Of a DNA stretch of 64,000 nt, positions 12,601 to 22,512 are shown in pieces. Position numbers and translations under genes: made by a program. Source of the stretch: Astropecten irregularis (Eukaryota; Echinodermata; Asteroidea; Paxillosida; Astropectinidae). Every line of letters starts with the position of its first letter. Positions within the stretch are counted from its first letter, which is position 1. Under the pieces are notes generated by a model that was not told where the DNA came from, searched no databases, and worked only from the letters and a program-made list of their open reading frames with translations. The stretch covers positions 13,189,217-13,253,216 of the forward strand of contig OZ020246.1 in assembly GCA_963971285.1 (NCBI GenBank). The letters are read 5' to 3'.

Positions 12601-13876
12601 CAATTCCGGCAGCTATTATGGGAAGTCGACCCCTTGAGGCACAAGCCTTGAGAACGGCAATGGATCGCAAAGGACCGTGAGTTTCATGATCTTGCCCACT
12701 GCCGGCAGCTATAAAGGGAACTCGATTCCCTTGAGGCGTGTGCCCTGAGAACGGCAGCAGATCGCAAAGGACCGTGAGCTTCACAATCATGCCCAATGCC
12801 AGCAGCTATAAGGGAAGTTCACCCCCTTGAGGCAACAGCCTTGAGAAGGGCAGCGGATCAAAAAGGACCGTGAGCTTCACGATCGTGCCCACTGGCGGCA
12901 GCTATTAAGGGAAGTCGACACCCCTTGAGGCACTTGCCTTGAGAACGGCAGAGGATTGCAACCAAAGTATGATAGTACCTTTTAATGGATGTTAGGGAGG
13001 AAACAATGAATCCATTGGGCAGGATACATACCTCAAGATAAAAATCAGGACCTGGATGCAACAGTTGATGTATCCTTCAGTCTAGGCAGTTTGGTACATC
13101 TTCCTGAGTCCAAATTTCTCCTGCAATAATTGTTAAGATAAAGTAATATGATTTTTAGTGTTTATTTTAGTGTAAGTAGAAAGTTAAGTGAGCGGGCGAG
13201 CTATCTAAACAAATAGGAACCAGCAGTCATTATGCAAATTTAGGGTGTGCCTTTTATTCCTCATCATCTGATCGCAAAGGACTGCAAGCTTCTCAAACAT
13301 GCCCACTGCCAGCAGCTATAAATTGAAGTCGACCCCCTTGAGGCACGAGCCTTGAAAACGGCAGCGGATCGCAAAAGACCGCCAGCTTCACGATTGTGCC
13401 CAATGCCGGCAGCTATTAAGGGAATTTGACTCCCTTGAGGCACGTGCCTTGAGAACGGCAGCGGATCGCAAAAAGACAGTGATCATGCCCACTGCCGGCA
13501 GCTATAAAGGGAAGTCGATTCCCTTGAGGCGTGTGCCCTGAGAACGGCAGCGGATCACAATGACCGTGAGCTTCAGGATTGTGCCCACTGCCGGCAGCTA
13601 TTAAGGAAAGTCGACTCCCTTGAGGCACGTGCCTTGAGAACGACGGCGGATCGCAAAGACCGTGAGCTTCACGATCATGCCCAATTCCGGCAGCTATTAT
13701 GGGAAGTCGACCCCTTGAGGCACGAGCCTTGAGAATGGCAACGGATCACAAAGGACTGTGAGTTTCATGATCTTGCCCACTGCCGGCAGCTATAAAGGGA
13801 ACTCGATTCCCTTGAGGCGCGTGCCTTGAGAACAGCAGCGGATCGCAACGGACTGTGAGCTTCAGAATCATGCCCA

Positions 13877-14268
13877 ATTTTGTCAATTTATGCAGGGTGT
13901 CATCAAGAGTAGGCATGGTGTATTGCTCGCGGAGCAGAGCCTTGTTGAGTTCCCTGGGATCAATGCAGATGCGAAGTTTGCCAGATTTCTTTTTCGTCAC
14001 GACCATTTGGCTTTACCCAGGGAGTTGGGGCACCGACAGGAGCAATGGCACCAAGTTAAGTGAGTCTGTCCAGTTCAGCTTTGACTTTGGACTTGATGGC
14101 GATAGGGATACGCCGAATGGGCATGAGTGTCGGGTGGATAGTGGGGTCGGTGCTCAGATGATGTATTCCGGGGAGAGTTCCCAAGGATCCGTCAAACACA
14201 GCAGGGTGCCTACTCACTATGTTGTCAATAGTGATTGCGGTAATGGGTTCAATGTTCACAATGACTGT
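13877..14268 (-). pseudogene. Ty3/gypsy-type pol fragment: linker and start of reverse transcriptase
   Basis: Read on the minus strand this gives LGTLPG followed by a proline/arginine linker (PIRRIPIAIKSKVKAELDRL). After that come TPWV and the RT block VVTKKKSGKLRICIDPRELN-KAL, and then MPTLDDTLHKL. That order and spacing is typical of the protease-RT linker and RT domains 1-2 of Ty3/gypsy retrotransposons. It is dead: an in-frame stop follows AELDRLT, and a one-base frameshift separates TPWVKP from MVVTKKK. The reading stops at TKL, where the satellite begins, so the catalytic YxDD part is absent. The protease part of the same element lies at 14682-14875. Confidence 0.9.
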
Positions 14269-14276
14269 GATGAGAT

Positions 14277-14681
14277 CATAGAGCTATATTAAAATTACTA
14301 GAGTGCTAGCTCCGTGTACAGAGTGATGCCTGCTGGGCCCATCCATGTTTGTGCACAAATCTATGGAAAGCACACAATTTTGTACGTCTTTTGTACGTCT
14401 ATTTCCATATCTGCGTCTGTGTTCTATACAGGTGTGTTTTCGAAGCCCAACACGGCCAAAGTCCGACACACCTTCAAGACGCGCTTCTGGTAATGTTCAC
14501 GGGTATGGTGTACTTGCGCTTTGCATTTAGAGTACATTCATCGAAAGGCATTCCAGTCAAAGTTTTTTTGTTCCACAGACATGCACACAAATTCAAAATG
14601 ACTGCGCCCAGAATGGCTTCAAAGCGTCTTTGCATGGAGAACGCAGAGCTAGCGCTCTAGTAATTTTAATATAGCTCTATG
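14277..14681. mobile_element. 405-bp MITE with perfect TIRs and 8-bp TSD, inserted in gypsy pol
   Basis: The element starts CATAGAGCTATATTAAAATT and ends with the reverse complement of that sequence. It is flanked by GATGAGAT on both sides (14269-14276 and 14682-14689). The gypsy reading continues across it, protease on one side and RT on the other, so it inserted into the older retroelement. An 8-bp duplication fits hAT, P or Merlin-type transposases. No transposase is encoded. A second, more diverged copy is at 40701-41084. Confidence 0.9.
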
Positions 14682-14875
14682 GATGAGATGCAGTTCCTGG
14701 CAAGCCTTGAGACCGAGTAGAGCTGTGAACGAGTCTGGGGAGACGGCAAAGTGGGTCATGACAGTCTCAAGGGTCAGAGGATTGGTGATGGGTAGATCAC
14801 AAGTGCCCAAAGACTGGATCTCAGAGTGATTCCACATCTTCAGGGTAGTGGGTGATGACTTGATCTTGCATAGAG
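14682..14875 (-). pseudogene. Ty3/gypsy-type pol fragment: end of aspartic protease
   Basis: The minus strand reads SLGTCDLPITNP, then DSFTALLGLKACQELHLI. This matches the second half of retroelement aspartic proteases, where an ILG/LLG motif followed by K/R-A-Q-x-x-x-LI closes the fold. The active-site DTGA half is not present. Its C-terminal side (towards lower coordinates) is separated from the linker/RT part by the 405-bp MITE. Confidence is lower than for the RT part because the protease is less conserved. Confidence 0.75.
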
Positions 14876-15414
14876 TTAAATAAAAAACTAAAGTGCGCGC
14901 TTCGTATTCAACGTGGGAGTTGTCGGCACTCCGGCACACTCCGGCGCAGCCGCCATCTTTCCTGGTGTAACTTCGCAGGCGTAGCAGAGCCAAAATACCG
15001 TACCCTGATTCTAATCGGTGAACTGCGAGTGAACACACTGTACGTGACGCGGTGGGCAACGCAATATTATATGCACAGTGCTGCGCACACGAACCGGGGT
15101 ACGAATATGTATGCACAATTTGAAACATACACATTTGCCCTTTCTCGTTTTCTTAATAGGCAATGGTGCTGGCCATGATTAAGTGTATCACTAGTGTGAA
15201 CTCTATGTGATCTTGGTGGCATAGCGAGCCAGTGTTCAGTTGGAAGGTCACCTTCTTGTTGTTAACAATTATCACACATCTGATATCATGGTTGACTGGG
15301 TTGACTCCGGTTCAGATTCAGAATCATCGTCGGCATGGTCTGCCACACAAATTATAATAGTAATAATAATAAACATCTGAAACGCTCTTTTTAGTAAACT
15401 AAATCACAGCGCTT
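14876..15414. other. No recognisable gene
   Basis: The gypsy similarity stops near 14875. The open frame that continues to 15134 on the minus strand has no recognisable content. The rest is single-copy-looking, moderately AT-rich DNA. Confidence 0.6.
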
Positions 15415-15545
15415 ACAATTACCATTATCCCTGGTCACTGGCCCCATTAACATTCCTGAAACAATCTCATCTCCCTGGGGAGTATGCAGCCCCCAGCTGC
15501 CTGCAAATCACACAATGGCTAATCAAACACAGGTGAGTGTAGTGG
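15415..15545. repeat. Truncated dispersed repeat (family also at 17395-17710)
   Basis: The stretch with CATTCCTGAAAC, ATCTCATCTCCCTG and GGCTAATCAAAC matches the first part of the longer copy at 17395-17500. It is a 5' fragment of a dispersed, SINE-like family. Confidence 0.65.
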
Positions 15546-15764
15546 GAAAAATGGCATGCCTTGTCTATCTTGAAGGCTGTTTCTGGAGGAGCGTGTGGCT
15601 GGAGTCCATGTGGCCTTTTTTCTTGCCTCCTCTCTTAGATTTGGGAGCAGACAGTTTATGAATGGGGTCGCCTGTCATGGCTTGGTGGTGCTGCGTGCCA
15701 TTTTCAGTACCTTTGCAGAGATCAATTCACTTACTCAGGGTATTGCTAGAACTCATGTAGGAGT

Positions 15765-16138
15765 GCATAGGTGGCATAGGTGGCAAAGTGCGTTAGGCAC
15801 TCGCCTCTCACCAATGTGGCCCGGGTTCGATCCCGGCTCGGGTCATATGTGAGTAGAGTTGTGCGTTTGGTTCTCTCCTATGCTTCGAGGGTTTTTCTCC
15901 GGGTTCTCTGGTATTCCTCCCTCCACAAAAACCAAACACTTCCGATCTTAAGCTGTGCTTCGTGATCATATATGGGTTGATGTGGCTGGCTGCCAAAGGG
16001 CGCCCATGAAAGCCTGCTTCTCGGTCACGTGTAGTACCTTCCTTCATAATTCATAATATTGTAATTGCTGGGAACCTCTGGAAAACAGTGTGTGTTTCAC
16101 TGAGCAGGGTAAACAAGAAATAAATAAATAAATAATAG
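15765..16138 (+). mobile_element. tRNA-headed SINE with AAAT tail
   Basis: The head (about 15779-15845) carries GTGGCAAAGTGCGTTAGGCA and a B-box-like GGGTTCGATCCCGG, so it is tRNA-related. The body has the block GGTTCTCTCC-GAGGGTTTTTCTCCGGGTTCTC and the CCTCCACAAAAACCAA block. It resembles the conserved central domain of the wide eumetazoan SINE group described in marine invertebrates. The element ends in an (AAAT)n-type tail at about 16118-16138. It codes for no protein and would depend on LINE enzymes for movement. Confidence 0.8.
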
Positions 16139-17394
16139 TGACAGTAGACTCCTAAATGCCAAGCATGATTCTGTCTTGCAAGATGCCATCTTTGCAGGTC
16201 AGGCAGAAGTTGCAAGTTTTCTAGACATGCAAAGGGCAGTCAGGTATATTTTCAAAAGTTTCACCGTTTCACTGGATTCAGAAGTCAAACTTCAACCGGT
16301 TATAGCCCCGGATGAACCAACGAGGCGGGGATCGAAAACCTTGGTGTCACAACCCGTGCCAGTCTCCTTGGTTTCGGGTCAACTGCAAAAACTTAGACGA
16401 TTCTTCCACGGCAGATACTCTCCAGGGGGCTGCGTCCACTGCTGATGACCCGAGAGTGAACTCTGAAGTCTCTGAACTCTCGAGTATCCCAGGGGGGGGG
16501 GTGTCCAGGGGGTGGTTGTTGGTCCGGCGGGGCCTTGCCTTTCTATGGGGCCTTGAAACCTGGGGGGTTGCAACCCCCCTGTGATCTACGCCCATGTACG
16601 AGGGCAGTACGAGTGACAATCATTGACCCTTAGGATTTGTAACGTAACACTATGAAAAAGAAGGGAGGTTTCGGGCATGGCACTGCTAAGCATTGTCGGA
16701 ATAGAGGGCACACTCCAGTAGATCAAACTTAGCGTATTGTCTAACGACACTAGGGAAATATGCAAATGTCGATGACTAGATGTTATTTGGGTAAAGGCTC
16801 TGAGCTGATCAAAACTTTTTGAGCAGATGAAATCACAGTGAAACATGTATGCAATGAGTACACAACGGATACATAGCATTTTCCAACAGATGGCAAGATT
16901 TGTTTACATTTTACATCCTCTTTGCATCCGTAAGTGCAGTACTGCAGTGGGACCGGGCCTTAAGATGAACGCAGTAGACTAGCTAGGCTTCAGTCGGTCA
17001 AGTGTCTGGGAGCCCCTTGCACTTCTCATTTTCAATTTTGAACAACAATTAAGGATAAGCAGACCACCTATTTTCCCAGTGTGAGCCAAAATCTTTACAC
17101 CCCATTCTCAAACCCTGGCTGGCTGAAACCTTGCACGTCACACCCTAATACTGCTCAAATTTGACTTACCACACTTCATTCATTGTGTTGGTCTTCAGCA
17201 GTGCGGCACAGATGTGAGCTCTCCTCCAAGCCATGTACATGTAGCAGTTGTAATACGTAGAACTTGCTGTTGGAATGGTTGTTATCATAGTCCAGGACCT
17301 GATCAAACATGATGACAAAATGGGTACTCTGAGTAATTCTTAGGACATTCATAGGTACTATATGAATATACTGTGCATTACAAAGTCTTAATTA
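16139..17394. other. No recognisable gene; G-run
   Basis: This interval holds no convincing coding exon. A run of ten G at about 16491-16500 and the surrounding C/G-rich strip give short chance open frames on both strands. I found no partner copy elsewhere in the window. Confidence 0.55.
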
Positions 17395-17640
17395 TCCCCT
17401 GGTCATCGGGCTGCAACTTACATTCCTGAAACCATCTCAGCTCCCTGAGGAGTATACATTTTCATCCCCGTGCACGGAGGCTAATCAAACCACAAAGCCA
17501 TCTCTACCCTCACAGGTACCCATTTACACCTGGGTGAAGAGAAGCAATATGTGACAAAGCATCTTTCCCAAGGACGCAACAACCAGTAACCCATGGCTGG
17601 ATTCGAACCCACAATCTGTAGATTGACTACAAAGACCTTG
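17395..17640. repeat. SINE-like dispersed repeat
   Basis: It carries blocks common in marine-invertebrate repeats: CATTCCTGAAACCATCTCAG, CCCATTTACACCTGGGTGAA, CCCAAGGACGCAAC and GGATTCGAACCCACAATC. The last is tRNA B-box-like and probably the tRNA-derived end, so the element reads on the minus strand. Related truncated copies are at 15415-15545 and, in the opposite orientation, 54300-54618. Confidence 0.65.
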
Positions 17641-17875
17641 AGTATGACACGCAAGAATATACTATGCCACAGCATGCCACAACAGTGATTAAACAGTGGT
17701 GAAAACATGCAAGGGAGAATGTGGACGATATCAGTCTTCTTTGCTAGTTTCCACCACTGTTCTGCACAAAATGAGATATTGTATAAATACTCAATAGGTC
17801 ACGTGATGGCATGTACAAACATTGGTCATGCAATCGTTCTATTATCTGGTTTATGGGCTTCAAGTACTGTTATGT

Positions 17876-18248
17876 TAAAGGTAATATCATACTTTGGTTT
17901 TTGTCAAAGAAATGCTAATAGTGGGCAAAAATATCAAGGAAGATACAGTAACAGTAACAGTCATCTGTGAAATTCCCAGTCCCAAACCGTGCCCCCTTTT
18001 TTTTTTTAGAAAACAGGGAAAAACCCTCTTTTTAAAGGTATCTTTTTTAATCTTTTCACCGGTTATTTTTGATATTCCGAAGATCAAAATTGTTTTTGGT
18101 AATTGGTTTTACTCTTTTCTTAAATAATATAGCATTTCAGGCAGAACAATTTAAACGGTATCTACCATCACCATCTTTATGCATAGGTATTAAAGTTATA
18201 GGTAAATTTCTTGTTTCAGTATGCTACCAAAGTATGATAGTACCTTTA
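17876..18248 (+). mobile_element. MITE family A, copy 1
   Basis: The element is about 370 bp with ends TAAAGGTAATATCATACTTT and AAGTATGATAGTACCTTTA, which are inverted repeats. Shared internal blocks are TGGGCAAAAATATCAAGGAA, TTTTGATCTT-AAAGATCAAAA (a short internal palindrome, degraded in this copy) and TTTCAGGCAGAACAATTTAA. It is non-coding. The flanks suggest a TA-type target, but the superfamily is not proven. Confidence 0.85.
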
Positions 18249-18789
18249 TAAAACGTTAATAGCAACATTGAAATAAACGTTCACCTGAATTTAATTTGGT
18301 TCTTGTATAACTGGTGAAACTGTGTACGGATGGTACATTGGAAAGAAATGTTTCTTATCCCGATCTTGCATAATTATTAGCCAACCATTTTACACAAAGA
18401 AATAACAACCCCCCCCCCAAAAAAAACAAACAAACAAACAAACAAAAACAAAAGAGACAACTTGGAATTGGGGATCTCCTATCTACACTGAGAAACTTAA
18501 GCCAAAACTTTTAGCCAATCACAGCCAAGCACCCACATACTCTTAACCAATCAGGTGATATGCAACAGCAAAGCATCAATAGGAAGTTTCGGAGGGGTGG
18601 TATCACTCTGTGATTCATTTAGCTAACACAGTAATAATAAAATAAACTTGCCATTTTGATAAAAATTCCAACTTCATCTCATAACTTTTAAGTTTACGCC
18701 CAGTCTTATTTGAAATGGTCAGTTCCCGATTGAGTATTTGCCTTTTTTGTCAAAATTTCTTGTTTTCTTCTACGTTTTGGCCACATTCG
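18249..18789. other. No gene; low-complexity C/A run
   Basis: The only notable structure is a C10-A8 run followed by CAAA repeats (18411-18450). The rest is AT-rich with no coding signal. Confidence 0.55.
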
Positions 18790-19165
18790 ACTTTAAAGGC
18801 CTCAATTCACACTGTCCAAAATCTCATGGTTGGAACCGGATCAAACCCCGAGATTTTTTTCAATCCTTTTCACACTTGAAAATTTCCAATGCCGAGCCAA
18901 CCCAGGTACATAGGATGGCCTAGCTGGATTGAAATTTTAAACCCTGGTGGAGACTAGGGTTGAAAATCTCAACCTGGTTCCAAACTGCATTCTTCACTGT
19001 GATCTGTGTCGATCATGAGCCAGTTCACAAAAAATGTAGTTCGAACGTTGTGTCTTTTCAATCCGATTCAAGAACTTGCCGGGCTGGACAGGGGCGGATC
19101 CGGGTTGGTAAATTTTAGCACGGATCAAAAAAGAGAAAGTGACATGAAAAGGCACCTGTCCCTAA
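18790..19165. repeat. Fold-back repeat family E, copy 1
   Basis: This block carries TGGTTGGAACCGGATCAAAC, GAGCCAACCCAGGTA and GGATCAAAAAAGAGAAAGTG in the same order as at 39106-39446. A reversed copy is at 56243-56650. The outer ends contain TCACACT-like inverted sequence. It is a non-coding dispersed element. Confidence 0.7.
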
Positions 19166-20018
19166 TTTTAAAAATGGTCAGTTTCAAATAAGTCACATCG
19201 TTGAGGAGTGTCACACGGACAAAGCGTTCAGTATAGTGCTCAGTGTTAATTTGATCATATCGTAAAAAAAGGTCAGACTGACAAAATAATTATGTTCCTG
19301 CATGCGAATTAGAATAATGCATGCAATGCATGAGACTAAGTACAAATAAGTAAACTTATAAGTTAGCATAAATATCCGGGATATATATTGGGATACAAAA
19401 ACAACTTTAAAAAAGACGTAATTTTGCAATCACTGTACCTACCACAGGTATTTCATGAGTAGTGACTACTAGTACTAGTGAGCATAGAATATACACACAT
19501 CAAGCAAAGAAAATTAATTGGTAACTTTTACTAGTTATTAGTCAAACCCAGTAGGTAACAGGTCGACTAGCCTCCTAGCTGATTCGCCCCTGACCAACTC
19601 GCCTCATGACCAACTTTTTGTGGACTTTTTTTTCAACTACTCACATTTATACATTGTGCTGCGACTATTAAGACTTTTCGGTAACATGAAACAATGATCT
19701 CCAGCGGTGAGATTTTTCATAATCTGTACAAAGAAATCCGCCAATTGATTCCAAAAGAAGACGGGAGTAAAAACTCCTTGTTGTAAATGGGCTTTTAACA
19801 ATGACTTTCACGCAACTGGGTCAACAAAAAAAGCTTGTATTAAAAGGTTTTTGTATTATCAGTGCTAGTATTAAGCAAATATTTCCCCATAGAAAAGTGC
19901 GCAACTTGGTCGGGACCGGCGTAATATGCTCATCTTAACTGGGATCTCATCTGAAGAGAGCTCGTATTAATGAGGTTCGACTGTTTAATTATTGTATTTT
20001 TGTCAGTATGACAATCTA
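19166..20018. other. No recognisable gene
   Basis: AT-rich sequence with short chance open frames. Blocks such as ACCAACTCGCC (near 19596) and CAACTTGGTCGGGACC (near 19903) resemble short motifs near 62790-62870 but are too small to define an element. Confidence 0.5.
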
Positions 20019-20378
20019 TAAAGGTAATATCATTCTTTGCTTTTTGTCAAAGAAGTACAGATTCATGGGCAAAAATATCAAGGAAGATACAGTCACAGTC
20101 ATTTGTGAAAATTTCAGTCCCATACGGTGCCCACTTTTTGAGAAAACAGCCACAGTATTTCTTAAGTCTTTTCTCTTTAATTTTCGATCTTTTAAAAGAT
20201 CAAAAAGATTTTCGGTCGTTGTTTTACTAATTTCTGGATAAATACACCTTTTCAGGCGGAACAATTTTAATGGTAGGTTTCTACCAGCATCATCTTCATA
20301 CCCTGAAAGTTAATTATATGTAAATCTGTGAACATTACTGTTTTGGTTTCTTAATACCAAAGTATGATACTACCTTTA
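20019..20378 (+). mobile_element. MITE family A, copy 2
   Basis: Ends TAAAGGTAATATCATTCTTT and AAGTATGATACTACCTTTA. It contains the family's internal palindrome around GATCTTTTAAAAGATC and the ATTTCTGGATAAATACACC block. About 360 bp, non-coding. Confidence 0.85.
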
Positions 20379-20459
20379 AGAGTTTTTGTGACTCTTGCAA
20401 TCAAACCTCGATCATGTGCGCCTTTTGTACATTATTCATAAATATTCGTGATGATCTTC

Positions 20460-20815
20460 ACATTTTGCATCTCATCAGTTGCGTTCGAGCGGTTACACCC
20501 GGTAACACGAGTTTGATGCGCGAGCAATACTCTCCGGCGCAGAAAACATTGATTTTCATCAAAAGGAATGATTGTGAGTACAAATGATGCTGCATTTCAT
20601 CATTGACTTTCGTAGAAGCAATGGAGCAAGTTTCAATTCTGTTTGTGATGTTTTTGTTGTTATTTGGGGACATTTTCGACGAAAGTGCCTGGTGCCGTGA
20701 ATGGTGAAATAATTTTGTTTCTGTGTACAACACATTTTGAGCAATATACTTCTCTGGGGCGCTAGACAAACCGTCAACCCCAAAAGTAAAAAAAAGGGAG
20801 TTCAGCGCCCCAGTT
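20460..20815. repeat. Dispersed repeat pair F, copy 1 (partner 28165-28450)
   Basis: Both copies share ATGCTGCATTTCATC, TTTGTGATGT-TT-TTGT, GAGGACATTTT/GGGGACATTTT, then GCTAGAC-ACCGT-AACCCC and a terminal AAAGGGAGTTCAG. Chance open frames span it on the minus strand in both places, but spacing changes make coding unlikely. Confidence 0.6.
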
Positions 20816-20892
20816 ACTGGGTCTACTTCAAAAGTATAATTTTTGTGGAATAGAAAAGAAGCTATTCAAGAGCTAAAATAATACATTTTATC

Positions 20893-21052
20893 AATAGCGC
20901 TCCGCACTTACGCTAAAAATAGCAACGGATCTCAGAAAAACATTGCAACCATGCACGTGCCTGGGTGTGCGCGTCCATGTACACTACGCGTGTGAGACAA
21001 TGTTTGTCTGACAGCCGGGGATTTTGTGACGTCATTAGTGCGGAGCGCTATT
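20893..21052. mobile_element. Short MITE with 18-bp inverted ends
   Basis: The block begins AATAGCGCTCCGCACTTA and ends TAGTGCGGAGCGCTATT, near-perfect inverted repeats 160 bp apart. Related internal sequence (CTATTTTTAGC, CAATGTTTGT) appears near 52140 and 55910. Non-coding. Confidence 0.75.
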
Positions 21053-21829
21053 GAAGATAAAATCATTTATACTCAGTGACACACTAGTTGGTTTATTAAT
21101 CGTATAAGTCAGTGACTGGTTTCAAGTCTATGCTTGAAGGGTAGATACAGCTAAAAATAGATATAGGTTGGAAAGTTTTAGAGCTGATCAGTTATTACCA
21201 TATAAGGCAATCTTTGGGCAATGCAAATGAGATGCAGATATATGCAAATATAGCAAGGCCCCTATCCAATCAGGAAAAGGGTGGAAAAACTTGTAACCAA
21301 TGAGAGAGCTTGCTGTATCCAGGGACACTGGGGTGTTTTGTGACTTGCAGTATATTGCTTCACTTTGTCACAGCCTATTGCACAAGCAACACTTTGTTGT
21401 TGTGTAATTAAAATATTTCCCTCCACCGCCCCAACCTCCTCCTTTTGGAAGTCATGGGCTGCTTCTCTGTTGAAGGATAGGCATAATTTGGACGGGATGT
21501 ACACAGCCAATGGTTCTTATTTTACACAAATAAACAATGTTTATTGCGTAATTTGCAAAGTTGATTATTTCAAGTTTGGAATGGTACATGATATTTGAAT
21601 TACATTTGTAACAAGCAGTTATAATAGTGCCGTGAGGTTCCCCGCAGGCTATTCCACTTCTGACTGTACGTTTCCAATGGTCAGAATTTATGACTGCTTG
21701 AGTTCTACAGGATGATTTTGCCTTTGTAATTAACATGATTATTCATCTTTGTGCGGATTGTTCTGGAATTCTTATAAATAACATTTAAATTTAGCTATGG
21801 GGTATCCCAAGTTTGGTTACCAATTGTAT
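21053..21829. other. No recognisable gene
   Basis: AT-rich DNA with no repeat partner I can see and no exon-like open frame. Short open frames on both strands look random. Confidence 0.5.
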
Positions 21830-22512
21830 GGATCAGGTGTATCCCTGTGAAAATGGTTGGGATCAGGTGTATCCCTGTGAAATGGTTGGGATCAGGTTTT
21901 TCCCTGTGAAAATGGTTGGGATCAGGTTTTTCCCTGTGAAAATGGTTGGGATCAGGTGTATCCCTGTGAAAATGGTTGGGATCAGGTGTATCCCTTTGAA
22001 AAATGGTTGGGATCAGGTGTATCCCTTTGAAAAATGGTTGGGATCAGGTGTATCCCTTTGAAAAATGGTTGGGATCAGGTGTATCCCTGTGAAAATGGTT
22101 GGGATCAGGTGTATCCCTGTGAAAATGGTTGGGATCAGGTGTATCCCTTTGAAAAATGGTTGGGATCAGGTGTATCCCTGTGTAAATGGTTGGGATCAGG
22201 TGTATCCCTGTGTAAATGGTTGGGATCAGGTGTATCCCTGTGTAAATGGTTGGGATCAGGTGTATCCCTGTGAAAATGGTTGGGATCAGGTGTATCCCTG
22301 TGAAAATGGTTGGGATCAGGTTTTTCCCTGTGAAAATGGTTGGGATCAGGTGTATCCCTGTGAAAATGGTTGGGATCAGGTGTATCCCTTTGAAAAATGG
22401 TTGGGATCAGGTGTATCCCTTTGAAAAATAGTTGGGATCAGGTGTATCCCTGTGTAAATGGTTGGGATCAGGTGTATCCCTGTGAAAATGGTTGGGATCA
22501 GGTGTATCCCTT
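21830..22512 (+). repeat. 30-31 bp minisatellite, about 22 copies
   Basis: The unit is GGATCAGGTGTATCCC plus TGTGAAAATGGTTG, with variants TTTGAAAAATGG (31 bp), TGTAAATGG and GGTTTTTCCC. Because units are 30 or 31 bp, frame shifts between units. Apparent peptides such as MVGIRCIPVK are repeat artefacts. The order of variant units is patchy, consistent with slippage and gene conversion. Confidence 0.95.

Larger units (their letters stand above)
1..13870. repeat. Higher-order satellite array, ~95-bp monomers
   Basis: The whole stretch is built from a monomer of 95-97 bp (successive TTGAGGCAC starts at 837, 932 and 1029). Each monomer carries recognisable short blocks: GGCACGTGCC, GAACGGCAGCGGATCGCAAA, CGTGAGCTTCACG, CTGCCGGCAG and GTCGAC. 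Monomers differ by point changes and 1-2 bp indels, and runs of 6-20 monomers are broken by a spacer of about 307 bp. The array enters from beyond the left edge of the window. On the minus strand all three frames are stop-poor, giving open frames up to 259 codons (8369-9148, 12017-12796). The same DNA is read in different frames from one monomer to the next, so this is not a protein gene. I know of no named satellite that matches. Confidence 0.95.

Noticed and set aside
377-13628. Many minus-strand open frames of 60-259 codons in the satellite (repeated AVLKARASRG, CRSQGTCLKG and FSRHVPQG peptides)
   Set aside because: These three peptides are the three reading frames of the same monomer. Frames switch between monomers because units are 95-97 bp, and some plus-strand frames are open too, so there is no sign of selection for one protein.
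1-13870. Possible CRISPR array
   Set aside because: Units are adjacent without unique spacers, the length is 95 bp, and the context is animal DNA with spliced genes.
14649-15134. 161-aa minus-strand open frame as an intact gene
   Set aside because: Only its last ~65 codons resemble retroelement protease, and its end runs into the MITE. The upstream part has no recognisable content.
18411-18450. C/A-rich and CAAA microsatellite as an element tail
   Set aside because: No SINE or LINE body is recognisable next to it, so it is simple low-complexity sequence.
21813-22431. Plus-strand repeat proteins (MVGIRCIPVK / NGWDQVYPCE units)
   Set aside because: Products of a 30-31 bp minisatellite. Unit-length changes shift the frame and no splice or start context supports expression.
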